Below are positions 47,477-56,235 of a DNA stretch of 64,000 nucleotides, piece by piece (the first letter of the stretch is position 1; every line of letters begins with the position of its first letter). This DNA is from Agarilytica rhodophyticola (GTDB taxonomy: Bacteria; Pseudomonadota; Gammaproteobacteria; Pseudomonadales; Cellvibrionaceae): assembly GCF_002157225.2 (NCBI RefSeq), contig NZ_CP020038.1:6592991-6656990 (forward strand), read 5' to 3'. The translations under genes were made by a program, and so were the position numbers. The notes under the pieces were generated by a model. The model was not told where the DNA came from, did no database searches, and saw only the letters and a list, made by a program, of their open reading frames with translations.

Positions 47477-48097
47477 ATGTCAGAAATCAAATATCAAAGC
47501 GCTCGTTTTTTAACCAGCGCCCCCTCCATCCGTCAATGTCCAGAAGAATCTGGGAGCGAGGTTGCTTTTGCAGGTCGTTCTAATGCCGGTAAGTCTAGTT
47601 CAATCAATACCCTTACGGGTAATGGCAAATTAGCACGTACTAGTAAAACGCCGGGTAGAACCCAGCTAATAAACTTTTTTGGCCTCAATGGTGGATCAGA
47701 ATTACGCCTTGTTGACCTGCCAGGTTATGGTTACGCCAAAGTGCCACAAGAAGTAAAAAAACAATGGCAAGCGAATCTATCAGAGTACCTTTATGAAAGG
47801 GAAAGTTTACGCGGTTTGGTGCTTGTTATGGATATACGTCATCCAATGCAGGAGTTCGACAGCATGATGATTAACTGGGCAGTAGATGCCAACATGCCGG
47901 TTCACGCACTATTAACCAAGAGTGATAAATTGAAACGTGGTGCAGCAAAATCTACACTACTGCAATTTAACCAGCATATGAAAAAAGCGCGGGTAGACGA
48001 CTTAGTATCCGCACAATTATTTTCAGCCTTAAAAAAGGATGGCGTTGATAATTTACGTGACAAACTTAACACTTGGCTCACACCTGAAGAGCCATAA
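47477..48097 (+). CDS. engB: Ribosome-biogenesis GTPase EngB/YsxC
   Basis: 206 residues. GTPase motifs in order: P-loop 'GRSNAGKSS' (34-42), switch 'GRTQLINFF', Walker B '[10 protein letters not shown]', and specificity 'LLTKSDK'. EngB helps to assemble the large ribosomal subunit and is often essential. Its place beside polA is conserved across gammaproteobacteria. Convergent with polA; 430 bases between hold terminators and a small-RNA candidate. Confidence 0.97.
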   Translation: MSEIKYQSARFLTSAPSIRQCPEESGSEVAFAGRSNAGKSSSINTLTGNGKLARTSKTPGRTQLINFFGLNGGSELRLVDLPGYGYAKVPQEVKKQWQANLSEYLYERESLRGLVLVMDIRHPMQEFDSMMINWAVDANMPVHALLTKSDKLKRGAAKSTLLQFNQHMKKARVDDLVSAQLFSALKKDGVDNLRDKLNTWLTPEEP

Positions 48098-48100
48098 AAA

Positions 48101-48134
48101 AAGCCCGTTAACCTTGGGGACAATTAACGGGCTT
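48101..48134. terminator. Strong bidirectional-type terminator after engB
   Basis: A perfect 11-bp stem (48101-48111 with 48124-48134), four bases after the engB stop. On the leftward strand it is followed by seven T, and on the rightward strand by none. It thus ends leftward transcripts from the polA side best, while still able to hold engB messages. Confidence 0.82.
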
Positions 48135-48321
48135 GAAATTAGATGCTCTACTATAAAATTCTTTCAATGAGCATCAAAGGGCATATATTGAGACTCGCAA
48201 TTGAGAGATTGGTTCCGGTGCTGATGAAGAAGTTATGGAGTTTGAAAAATGATTACGAAATAAATAACGGAATTTAAATATCATTAACTTCTGCATCGAA
48301 ATAAATATGAAATATCAATGC

Positions 48322-48356
48322 AAAAAAAACCCTGGTCAGCTAAACACTGCCAGGGT
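48322..48356 (-). terminator. Strong terminator of the small-RNA candidate or polA
   Basis: Read leftwards, ACCCTGGCA pairs with TGCCAGGGT-type arms (one bulge), followed by eight T. It is 170 bases after polA, farther than expected for a plain polA terminator. Confidence 0.85.
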
Positions 48357-48446
48357 AAATTTATCTACTTTGGGGGAAAGCAACATCAACTACATGTAAA
48401 ACTAAGAAGAAAGATACGGTGAAAAATTTATTACCACATCATTTGT
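48322..48446 (-). ncRNA. Candidate small RNA between polA and engB (Spot 42/ErsA position)
   Basis: On the leftward strand a perfect TATAAT (48453-48458) is followed about 120 bases on by a strong stem with eight T (48322-48356). The interval has no reading frame. It contains pyrimidine-rich single-stranded tracts, including TTGCTTTCCCCCAAAG, a sequence able to pair with ribosome-binding sites. Spot 42 of enterobacteria and vibrios and ErsA of Pseudomonas lie between the same two genes. GAACCC 16 bases before TCATA resembles an extracytoplasmic sigma factor promoter, as for ErsA. Sequence similarity to either RNA is not claimed. The start site is estimated. Confidence 0.55.
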
Positions 48447-48527
48447 TCATGCATTATATGACGGCTAAAAGCTGAAAGGGTTCAATCATTTTTGAAAAAA
48501 AATGCAAACTTGTCGCCAAGTCTATCT

Positions 48528-51263
48528 TTAATGCGCCTCATCCCAGTTATTCCCTACACCCACATCGACTACTAAAGGAATTGAAAGCTTTATCGCGCCA
48601 GACATGAGCGTTGATAAATGGCTAGAAACGTTATCTATCATTTTTTCTGGAACTTCTAATACAAGCTCATCATGCACCTGCATAATTATTTTGGCTTCTA
48701 CTTCTTTATCTTTGTCTAACCATTCATCTACATCAATCATCGCGCGTTTTATTATGTCTGCTGCACTTCCTTGCATTGGCGCATTAATTGCCGTTCTCTC
48801 CGCTGCTTGACGTCTCATAAAATTATTAGAGCGAATTTCAGGTAGATATAAACGTCTACCTAGTATTGTCTCTACATAGCCTTGCTCTGCCGCTTTTTCA
48901 CGGATGTCAGTCATGTACTGGGCAACACCTGGATAGCGTTCAAAATAAGTATCGATGTAACGTTGAGCGTCATTACGGCCAATATGCAATTGTTTGGCTA
49001 AACCAAAGGCTGACATGCCGTAAATCAAACCAAAATTAATGGCTTTAGCACTGCGGCGCTGTTCACTGGTAACACTATCTAGTTCCTCACCGAATACTTC
49101 TGCCGCAGTAGCACGGTGAATATCGACGCCCTTGGAAAACGCATCACATAAACTTTTATCATGTGATAAATGCGCCATAATTCTCAGTTCGATTTGCGAA
49201 TAGTCTGCCGCTAAGATTTTATGCCCAGGCGATGCAACAAAGGCTTGCCTAACACGTCTTCCCGCTTCTGTTTTTATGGGAATATTTTGTAAGTTTGGAT
49301 CAGTTGAAGAAAGACGACCTGTAGCGGCAACGGCTTGGTGATAAGAAGTATGAAGACGCCCACTCTGCGAATTAACCATCGTTGGCAGCTTATCTGTGTA
49401 AGTAGATTTAAGCTTTGCCAAACCACGGTATTCAAGAATCAGTTTTGGTAGAGGATAGTCAAGTGCCAACTCTTGTAACACTTCTTCTGCCGTTGAAGGT
49501 GTTTTAGATTTCGTTTTTTTGATGACAGGTAAACCGAGCTTTTCAAACAATATGGTGCCCAGCTGTTTCGGCGAAGCGAGATTAAATTCTTCTCCAGCCA
49601 TGTCATATACTTGTCGCTCAAGTTCGCTTATACGTTGACTATGCTCAGCACTCTGTTGGGCCAAAAGCTTGGTATCTAGCAAAGCCCCATTGCGCTCTAT
49701 ACGCGATAAGACTGGCACTAGAGGTAACTCCACTTCCTCAAATACTTTGCGTAGGCCCTCTTCTGCGCTGACTTCAGGCCAGAGTTTTTTATGTAACCGC
49801 AGCGTTATATCCGCATCTTCAGCAGCGTACTTACTCGCCTCCTCTAAAGGGATTTGGTTGAAGGTAAGTTGTTTTGCACCTTTACCCGCAATGTCTTCAA
49901 AATGAATAGTCTTAAGGCCTAAATGATTCAGAGCCAAAGTATCCATATCGTGACGTGAACCGACGGAGTTAAAAACATAAGACTCAAGCATGGTATCGTA
50001 GGCAATACCTTGTAAATCGATCCCATGATTTTTCAGTACATTAGCGTCATACTTTAGGTTCTGCCCGACTTTTTTATGATCCTGACTTTCTAGCAGGGGC
50101 TTTAATTTTGCCAGTACGGTAGCTTCGCTCAGTTGTTCAGGAGCATCAATATAGTCATGACCAAAAGGGACATAGGCCGCTTTACCCACCTCAGCAGAAA
50201 ATGAAACACCAACTACGCGAGCATTCATATAATCCAAACTAGTAGTTTCGGTATCGAAAGCGAATAGCTCTGCATTGCTGAGTACGTCAATCCACCCATC
50301 GAGAGCTTTCTCGGTGAGCACGCAATCGTATTCCACTTCAACCTTAGGGGTTTGGTTGTCACTTGTAGCGCCGGCACTGTCGCTCTCGTTATCGAGTTCC
50401 ACAAGCCACGACTTGAATTCTAATTCGGAAAATAGCTCTCGAAGAGCTGTATTATCAGGATCACTATGCTTCAACTCTTCCACTTTTTGCGGCAACTCAA
50501 CGTCTGTCTTGATAGTGGCAAGTTCATAGGATAACTCGGCTTTTTCACGATTTGTTTCGAGCTTCGCCCCCATAGTTTTGGCACCGCGAAAACTTAAACC
50601 ACTGACCTTATCGATATTATCGTAAATATCTTTAATGCCGCCTAGATTTTGAATGAGAGCAAGTGCGGTTTTCTCACCTACGCCGGGCACACCAGGTATG
50701 TTATCGACTTTATCACCCATCAAAGCTAGATAATCGATAATGTAGCAAGGTGGAATACCAAACTTACTCTCTACGCCTGCAATATCCATCACAGTTTCTG
50801 TCATGGTATTAACAAGTGTTACCTTATCGTTGACAAGCTGCGCCATATCTTTATCGCCAGTAGAGATAATGACATCGAAATTTTTGCTCGCAGCCTCTTG
50901 GGACAAAGTTCCAATGACATCATCCGCTTCAACACCACTAATAACCAACATCGGCAGACCCATGGCCTCGATGATCTTGTGCAAGGGCTCTATTTGTGAA
51001 CGCAAATCATCTGGCATAGGCGGTCGATTAGCTTTGTATTGATCAAATATTTCATCGCGAAAAGTTTTACCTTTTGCGTCAAATACCACCACGATGGGGC
51101 TTTGGGGATAATCTTTGGTCAGGCGCTTAAGCATATTAATGACGCCTTTTATAGCTCCTGTCGGCTGCCCTTTTGAGTTAGATAAAGGTGGAAGTGCATG
51201 GAATGCACGATAAAGATAAGAAGATCCATCAACGAATACGAGAGGTACAGATGTGCTTGTCAT
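48528..51263 (-). CDS. polA: DNA polymerase I
   Basis: 911 residues with all three parts: 5' nuclease (about 1-290, '[16 protein letters not shown]' and '[18 protein letters not shown]'), 3'-5' exonuclease (about 315-505, '[11 protein letters not shown]' with both acidic residues, so proofreading seems intact) and polymerase (about 530-911, '[15 protein letters not shown]', '[14 protein letters not shown]' and '[10 protein letters not shown]'). It fills gaps and removes RNA primers. Convergent with engB. Confidence 0.98.
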   Translation of the reverse strand: MTSTSVPLVFVDGSSYLYRAFHALPPLSNSKGQPTGAIKGVINMLKRLTKDYPQSPIVVVFDAKGKTFRDEIFDQYKANRPPMPDDLRSQIEPLHKIIEAMGLPMLVISGVEADDVIGTLSQEAASKNFDVIISTGDKDMAQLVNDKVTLVNTMTETVMDIAGVESKFGIPPCYIIDYLALMGDKVDNIPGVPGVGEKTALALIQNLGGIKDIYDNIDKVSGLSFRGAKTMGAKLETNREKAELSYELATIKTDVELPQKVEELKHSDPDNTALRELFSELEFKSWLVELDNESDSAGATSDNQTPKVEVEYDCVLTEKALDGWIDVLSNAELFAFDTETTSLDYMNARVVGVSFSAEVGKAAYVPFGHDYIDAPEQLSEATVLAKLKPLLESQDHKKVGQNLKYDANVLKNHGIDLQGIAYDTMLESYVFNSVGSRHDMDTLALNHLGLKTIHFEDIAGKGAKQLTFNQIPLEEASKYAAEDADITLRLHKKLWPEVSAEEGLRKVFEEVELPLVPVLSRIERNGALLDTKLLAQQSAEHSQRISELERQVYDMAGEEFNLASPKQLGTILFEKLGLPVIKKTKSKTPSTAEEVLQELALDYPLPKLILEYRGLAKLKSTYTDKLPTMVNSQSGRLHTSYHQAVAATGRLSSTDPNLQNIPIKTEAGRRVRQAFVASPGHKILAADYSQIELRIMAHLSHDKSLCDAFSKGVDIHRATAAEVFGEELDSVTSEQRRSAKAINFGLIYGMSAFGLAKQLHIGRNDAQRYIDTYFERYPGVAQYMTDIREKAAEQGYVETILGRRLYLPEIRSNNFMRRQAAERTAINAPMQGSAADIIKRAMIDVDEWLDKDKEVEAKIIMQVHDELVLEVPEKMIDNVSSHLSTLMSGAIKLSIPLVVDVGVGNNWDEAH

Positions 51264-51725
51264 TGGGTTTTGCTTAGTTGTTATTTATTGGTGATAAAGG
51301 ATTGGTAAAGGTCGCGATCACCATGATGATCGTTTCAGGTGTAGAAGGATACTCGTATAGGTGAATATTTAATATGGATAGGCCTCTGTTATTGCATTTT
51401 TGTTACCTTTTATCACGTAAAACAATAAAAGTGGGTGAACAATGCCTTTAGAAGAATTTAATTGATGTGATTCCTCCTCCTACAAAATTATAAATTGATT
51501 AGTAAATAGGAAAAAAAGCAAAAAAAATTGAAAAATGTTGCAATCGGCGTCTTTACTTTTTAATTGTCAATAATTTTTAATAAAAAAATGAAAAAAATAT
51601 TTGCATAATCCGGAATTGTTTGTTACCTTATGTAACGTGAAGTGTTACTTCGCACTGAAGACCTAGACACAGGTCATTCGGTATCAACTTTAAACTTATA
51701 TATTTGTAATTGGAGAACCATCATC
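51264..51725. other. AT-rich region upstream of polA and the small secreted protein
   Basis: About 460 bases. It holds the polA promoter on one side and that of the small secreted protein on the other. Long A/T runs near 51510-51600 precede a palindrome at 51622-51636. No other gene was seen. Confidence 0.5.
51622..51636. promoter_or_regulatory. GTTAC-N5-GTAAC palindrome
   Basis: GTTAC (51622-51626) and GTAAC (51632-51636) are exact inverted repeats. A further GTTAC follows at 51644-51648. Together they lie about 80-100 bases before the start of the small secreted protein gene and may be an operator. Confidence 0.4.
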
Positions 51726-52019
51726 ATGAATAAAGTACTGCTATTGTTACTCGCAGTATCGTTGAATGGTGTTGCAAGTGAAGAAGTTGGTGCCCCTTAT
51801 CCTCAATTAGCGACTTCCGCCCACTCAGGTTTAGCGGTAGCTGCAGTTGCGGAGACAGGCGCCAGCAAAAGCTGGGCAGCACAACCAACGGTTGAAACGT
51901 CTAAGAAAATTGAAGCGAAAGAATTTGAAATGCGCGTCGAAGGGTTCGACGTTAAGCTGAATCAGGAGCTAGATAAAATGATTTCACACAAGCTCGATTC
52001 ACTATTAGCTAAGGACTAA
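51726..52019 (+). CDS. Small secreted protein of unknown function
   Basis: 97 residues from ATG 51726, which has GGAG seven to ten bases before it. The frame is open 28 codons earlier, but that part has no ribosome site. Residues 1-18 form a signal peptide. The mature part is rich in alanine, glutamate and lysine, without cysteine, and ends in a helical segment 'EGFDVKLNQELDKMISHK'. I do not recognise a family. A strong terminator follows at 52128-52162, so it is an independent unit. Its neighbour on the other strand is znuA. Confidence 0.75.
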   Translation: MNKVLLLLLAVSLNGVASEEVGAPYPQLATSAHSGLAVAAVAETGASKSWAAQPTVETSKKIEAKEFEMRVEGFDVKLNQELDKMISHKLDSLLAKD

Positions 52020-52127
52020 TTGCTAAGATCTGTTCATACTCATAGCACCGTGCCTGCCAGAGCTTGACTTCTAGAGGCCTAGGCTATGAACAGTCTTTAA
52101 TATTCAAGTTATCTAATTTTGTTTCTG

Positions 52128-52162
52128 CCGGGTAACAGCACATGTTGTTACCCGGTTTTTTT
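52128..52162 (+). terminator. Rho-independent terminator
   Basis: A 10-bp GC-rich stem (52128-52137 with 52146-52155) with seven T after it, about 110 bases after the small secreted protein stop and pointing in its direction. Confidence 0.9.
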
Positions 52163-52191
52163 ATATGGATTTCTTATATATTGCCACCCAG

Positions 52192-53073
52192 TTATTTTTC
52201 AGTGCTCAAACATTCAACAAAAGACTGAGCAATAGAGGCTAAATAGCTGCTATAAGAAGAGATCGAAAGATCTGATGCCAGTAAGTCGATACCCACCAGC
52301 GGCTTCTCAAACAAATCTGCATACCTTTTCGCCTCGCGCAAGTCAGCTTTTTCAGTTAATAAACAACTCACAGGCTCTATACTATTTCCTATCTGATTCA
52401 AACGCTTGGCGCTAATACGTTCTTGCGGTACTTTTGTTAGAGTAATCAACTGATTAAGCTTGTAAGCTTCAACAAATGCACTGTAACCATCGTGATGAAC
52501 AGCAAATGGTATTTCTCTATAAGGTTCAAGCAATACATTTAACGCGCTATTTCGGCTACTCAACTCTTGCTTAAATACCTGCAAACGATCATCTATAAGC
52601 GACTTTTTATCTGGCAACAACGCTTTTAGCTGTAGCGCCAATTCTTCAGAAAATACCATGATATTTTGGTAACTCAGCCAAGCGTGAAAGTCTCTTTGCT
52701 CATGTTTATCATGATGATGGTTACTGACAGCTGATGTTTTGAGCATCGCTACTGCTTTTTTGGCTTTAAAGCCATTAGCTAAAAACGTTTCAAAATCAGC
52801 CCCAACCCATACCAGTAAATCAGCATCACTTAAACGCATTGCCTGAGAAATGGTCATAGAGAAGTCATGAGGAGAAGCGGAGTTTTCAACTAGAATCTCA
52901 GTACTGACGAGATCTCCAGCCAAGTCATTTATCACCAAGGCAAGAGGACGAATACTTGCTACGACTAAAGGTTTTTCAGCACGAACAGTGTTACCTATTA
53001 AGAGCAAGCATATGGATAAAAAAATATAAAACAGTTGGGAAACCCTTCCGCACGATGTACATCTTGTAAACAA
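52192..53073 (-). CDS. znuA: Zinc ABC transporter, periplasmic binding protein ZnuA
   Basis: 293 residues from TTG 53073 (AGG about ten bases before it), with a signal peptide (to about residue 32). The cluster A-I metal-binding fold shows His69 in 'SASPHDFSMTI', a histidine-rich loop 'HHHDKHEQRDFHAW', and 'VHHDGYSAF'. It captures Zn2+ in the periplasm and delivers it to ZnuB. Divergent from zur-znuC-znuB with a Zur box between. Confidence 0.93.
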   Translation of the reverse strand: MFTRCTSCGRVSQLFYIFLSICLLLIGNTVRAEKPLVVASIRPLALVINDLAGDLVSTEILVENSASPHDFSMTISQAMRLSDADLLVWVGADFETFLANGFKAKKAVAMLKTSAVSNHHHDKHEQRDFHAWLSYQNIMVFSEELALQLKALLPDKKSLIDDRLQVFKQELSSRNSALNVLLEPYREIPFAVHHDGYSAFVEAYKLNQLITLTKVPQERISAKRLNQIGNSIEPVSCLLTEKADLREAKRYADLFEKPLVGIDLLASDLSISSYSSYLASIAQSFVECLSTEK

Positions 53074-53109
53074 GCTTTTTACCTACAATAATTAAAATAA
53101 TTTCAATGT

Positions 53110-53124
53110 TGTTATATGATAACA
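53110..53124. promoter_or_regulatory. Zur box
   Basis: TGTTAT-ATG-ATAACA is a perfect palindrome with a three-base centre, the form of the known gammaproteobacterial Zur operator (TGTTATANTATAACA). It lies between znuA and zur, 30 bases before the zur start, and can control both directions. Confidence 0.88.
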
Positions 53125-53153
53125 TAACGTATCATTAGGAAAGTATTGAAAAA

Positions 53154-53657
53154 ATGTCTTCCTCTGCAGAATTTGTTAACAATACTCAATCACAATTATA
53201 TGACAACGCAGCTATCGCCAGTGCCATTAAACGTGCAAAGGAGATATGTCAGATTAATGATGTCCGATTGACACAGTTGCGCGAGCAAGTTTTAGTTTTA
53301 ATCTTAAGACACGGTAAGCCCCTAGGTGCTTACTCTCTGATGGATATGTTGGAAGAGACTTCCGATCGTGAACGAGTTGCCCCGCCAACCATTTATCGAA
53401 CATTGGATTTTCTTTTAGAATATCGCCTTATACATAAGATTCATTCGCTCAATGCTTATGTCAGTAACAGCAACCCTAGGCGTGAAGAAAGTTCGGTTAT
53501 TCTCATTTGTTCAGATTGCGGTAACGCTCAGGAAGTGCCAAACAACACCATCCAACAGGCCATCAATTTAAGCGCCTCACAGCATCGCTTTTCCGTACGC
53601 AAACAAGTTATTGAGATTACTGGGCAGTGCAGCTCATGTAAGCAAAATGGAATATAA
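53154..53657 (+). CDS. zur: Zinc uptake regulator Zur (Fur family)
   Basis: 167 residues, a Fur fold: winged helix ('LTQLREQVLVLILRHGKPLGAYSLMDML', 'PPTIYRTLDFLLEYRLIHKI') and dimerisation part with two CxxC pairs ('CSDC' and 'CSSC') for structural zinc. Assignment as Zur rather than Fur rests on its operon with znuC and znuB. Zinc-loaded Zur represses from the box at 53110. Confidence 0.95.
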   Translation: MSSSAEFVNNTQSQLYDNAAIASAIKRAKEICQINDVRLTQLREQVLVLILRHGKPLGAYSLMDMLEETSDRERVAPPTIYRTLDFLLEYRLIHKIHSLNAYVSNSNPRREESSVILICSDCGNAQEVPNNTIQQAINLSASQHRFSVRKQVIEITGQCSSCKQNGI

Positions 53658-54419
53658 ATGGATAACCCTATCCTCCTAAGATTGCAAGATATCAGTTTTC
53701 ATAGTCAGGGCAGAAGTATTCTTGATAAGGTAAGTTTTGACTTATCCCGTCGCGAAATTCTCACGATAATTGGCCCAAACGGAGCAGGCAAAAGCACTTT
53801 AATGAAAGTTATTTTGGGCTTAGTTTCTATCTCTGCCGGTGAAATATGGCGCGAACCTAATATCATTACCGGCTATGTACCTCAGAAACTATCTTTAGAG
53901 AGCACCATGCCAATGAAAGTCAGCCGCTTTCTGAGTTTGGCTCAGGTTGCCAAGGAGGCTCGTCAAGAAGCACTTGAACGCCTCAATATTACCCATTTAT
54001 CTAGCCGCCAAATGCATAAGTTATCTGGTGGCGAACTGCAAAGAGTTTTATTAGCCAGGGCTATATCACGCCAGCCTGATATTTTAATGCTTGACGAGCC
54101 TTTACAAGGAGTTGATGTAACGGGCCAGATTGAACTCTATCAACTTATCGCATCTCTTCGTGAAAGTTTAAATTGTGCGATTCTAATGATCTCCCATGAC
54201 CTGCATTTGGTAATGGCGCAAACAGATTCCGTCATATGCTTAAACCATCACATCTGTTGCCATGGTAAGCCGGAGAGCGTTAGCCAACATCCAGAATATC
54301 TTAAACTGTTTGGCCAAAGAGCGATTGATGGGATAGCTGTATACCAGCACCATCACGATCATCATCACGATCTTCATGGTGACGCTGTAGACTGCGATGA
54401 AGGGTGCAATCATGCCTGA
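53658..54419 (+). CDS. znuC: Zinc ABC transporter, ATPase ZnuC
   Basis: 253 residues. Walker A 'GPNGAGKST', signature 'LSGGELQRV' and Walker B 'ILMLDEPLQG' are all present. The C-terminus has an extra histidine-rich tail ('YQHHHDHHHDLHGD') often seen in ZnuC, probably a zinc reservoir. Its ATG follows the zur stop without any gap, so translation is coupled. Confidence 0.96.
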   Translation: MDNPILLRLQDISFHSQGRSILDKVSFDLSRREILTIIGPNGAGKSTLMKVILGLVSISAGEIWREPNIITGYVPQKLSLESTMPMKVSRFLSLAQVAKEARQEALERLNITHLSSRQMHKLSGGELQRVLLARAISRQPDILMLDEPLQGVDVTGQIELYQLIASLRESLNCAILMISHDLHLVMAQTDSVICLNHHICCHGKPESVSQHPEYLKLFGQRAIDGIAVYQHHHDHHHDLHGDAVDCDEGCNHA

Positions 54420-55197
54420 CTTTTTACTCTACGCCTTTGCCGCAGGTACTGGAATTGCGCTTATTGCAGGCCCACTGGGTGCCTTTGCTGTGTGGCGACG
54501 TATGTCTTACTTCGGCGACACTCTGGCGCATTCAGCTCTTATTGGCGTGGCCTTTGGCTTATTTTTAGATATCAATATTACCCTTGCTATTGTGCTTGCC
54601 TGTGGCATGATCGCATTGGCATTAGTGTTTTTGGAAAGAAAAAATACACTCTCTACAGATACCCTTTTGGGTGTGTTATCCCATGGTTCGCTCGCTATCG
54701 GCTTAGTTTGTGTAAGCTTTTATTCGCAGACCAGGATCAACCTTTACGGCTATTTATTTGGTGACTTTTTAACAGTCACAAGTAACGAAGTGTTGTATAT
54801 TTATATGGCGGTTGCAGCGATTGCTATTCCACTTGTTATACTCTGGAAGCCTTTATTACTGCTCGCGGTGGATGAAGATCTTGCCCATGTTGAAGGGCGC
54901 AACGTCGCAGCCTTAAAGCTCGTCCTCATGCTAATGATCGCCTCAATTATCGCTTTAGCAATGAAAATTGTTGGGGTAATGCTAATTACAGCACTGTTAA
55001 TTATTCCCGCCGCAAGCGCTCGACGTTTCTCCAGTTCCCCTGAAGTTATGGCTGGCCTCGCCTCTTTAATCGGCATGGTATCGGTCACCTTTGGCTTGTA
55101 CAGTTCCTTCCAGTGGGATCTTCCGGCAGGCCCTGCTGTAGTTCTAGCCGCCCTTGGAATATTTATTGTCAGCGGTGCCTTGCCTCAGAAGGCATAG
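54412..55197 (+). CDS. znuB: Zinc ABC transporter, permease ZnuB
   Basis: 261 residues from ATG 54412, which has AAGGGTG six bases before it and overlaps the end of znuC by eight bases; ATG 54397 is less suitable. About eight membrane segments and the 'GDTLAHSALIGVAFG' motif of the ABC-3 family. It forms the membrane pore for zinc. No terminator is obvious; the next gene (broken DUF2024) is convergent. Confidence 0.96.
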   Translation: MPDFLLYAFAAGTGIALIAGPLGAFAVWRRMSYFGDTLAHSALIGVAFGLFLDINITLAIVLACGMIALALVFLERKNTLSTDTLLGVLSHGSLAIGLVCVSFYSQTRINLYGYLFGDFLTVTSNEVLYIYMAVAAIAIPLVILWKPLLLLAVDEDLAHVEGRNVAALKLVLMLMIASIIALAMKIVGVMLITALLIIPAASARRFSSSPEVMAGLASLIGMVSVTFGLYSSFQWDLPAGPAVVLAALGIFIVSGALPQKA

Positions 55198-55203
55198 AAC
55201 TTG

Positions 55204-55726
55204 TTAACGAGGGCAACCTTCCATCGGTAAAATACAATAACCATACTTCTTAATTGATTCGATGACCTTTGGGTTTGCCGACTGAGAATGACAAAAATTA
55301 CACCTTTCTTGTTTTAATTGGCTGCCGTCTTCACCAATGCCAGGGCTTGTCTGCACTAATTTAATCACACCTGCTGGAAGCATTTTTTTGCCTAGCTAGG
55401 CAACACGAACGAGATTTAGTTATTCTAAATGAGAGAGTGTTAACAACGCTAGGCGGAAAAATACATCCAGCCCTTCGGGTTTGCACTCAAAGGCGCTACT
55501 CTGCGTTACTCATCACTCATTTAGAATACTAAACTACGCTCTTCGCGCCTTGATTAGTGCCTTTGAGTGCAAACAGGAGAGGTTAAATTAGTGCAGACAA
55601 GCCCTTATACCTCATGGCATACTGATAAGCTTTATCCGCTGCAACGCCGCTTTCAATAAACACATCAAAATGGATAAGCTCTCCTTGCTTAGATTCTCCA
55701 TAAGTGTCGTACACATCTATCTTCAT
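55204..55726 (-). pseudogene. DUF2024 family gene interrupted by an inverted-repeat element
   Basis: The first 40 codons (from ATG 55726, 'MKIDVYDTYGESKQGELIHF') and the last 45 or so (stop at 55204-55206, ending 'CNFCHSQSANPKVIESIKKY' then 'GYCILPMEGCPR') match the two halves of one DUF2024 protein, a family of about 85-90 residues with a conserved CxFCH motif. Between them lie 264 bases with perfect terminal inverted repeats, containing several stops. The gene thus was whole before insertion. If 265 bases are removed (55342-55606), the two halves join in frame. The function of DUF2024 is unknown. The gene is almost certainly inactive here. Confidence 0.9.
55342..55605. mobile_element. MITE-like element with 23-bp perfect terminal inverted repeats
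   Basis: Termini 55342-55364 and 55583-55605 are exact reverse complements over 23 bases. Inside are two further nested inverted repeats: 55415-55433 with 55516-55533 (one extra base), and 55479-55494 with 55559-55574 (perfect, 16 bases), and a palindrome GCCTAGCTAGGC at 55390-55401. The element has no coding capacity and can fold almost entirely into hairpins. It broke a DUF2024 gene, which proves insertion. No clear target duplication is seen. The mobilising transposase is not in the window. Confidence 0.88.
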
Positions 55727-55838
55727 TTTTGCTCCTATTTATTTCTACTCATGATTTATTTGCACTTACTTACATTTGCTCTCGACTCAAAATGGTTTTT
55801 AGTCGAAACCATATTAACTTTATAGAGAAGGCAATGTC

Positions 55839-55867
55839 TTGTCAAGATAGTTTTGATTCGATACTAT
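55839..55867 (+). promoter_or_regulatory. Sigma-70-type promoter of the Rof-like gene
   Basis: TTGTCA (55839-55844), a 17-base spacer and TACTAT (55862-55867), 36 bases before the start codon of the next gene. Confidence 0.6.
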
Positions 55868-55902
55868 TAATTAAATAACGCTGTAATAATTGGAGATATA
55901 CT

Positions 55903-56145
55903 ATGACTGAGATCATTAACTGCGAGGTGCATGATCATTTCGAGATTGCATGTATGCGACGTGCCTTAGTCGAAGTTCAATTCAAAAATGGAGAAACAAT
56001 ATCGGGGCGTGCCATAGATTTGCAGAGTAAAGATGGCAGAGAGTACTTCACAATGGAGGTGGAAAGAGGCAAATACGAATGTAATCTAAAAGATCTTAGT
56101 ACCTTAACTTTTATCGACAGTGGAAAAAGTATTAATGTATTTTGA
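55903..56145 (+). CDS. rof: Rho-binding antiterminator (Rof-like)
   Basis: 80 residues, the usual size. The pattern 'INCEVHDHFEIACMRRALVEV' followed by 'NGETISGRAIDLQSKDGREYF' and a C-terminal strand 'NLKDLSTLTFID' matches the Rof/YaeO family, which binds Rho and weakens transcription termination. The start ATG 55903 has GGAGA seven bases before it. It stands alone with its own promoter. Confidence 0.85.
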   Translation: MTEIINCEVHDHFEIACMRRALVEVQFKNGETISGRAIDLQSKDGREYFTMEVERGKYECNLKDLSTLTFIDSGKSINVF

Positions 56146-56235
56146 GGTGTTTTGTACACTCTCTTCAAGAGTATCTAGCTTTAATTAGCTTAAATACTTT
56201 TTGAAGAGAGCAGAGTATAAGCTCTTGTTTCAGTC

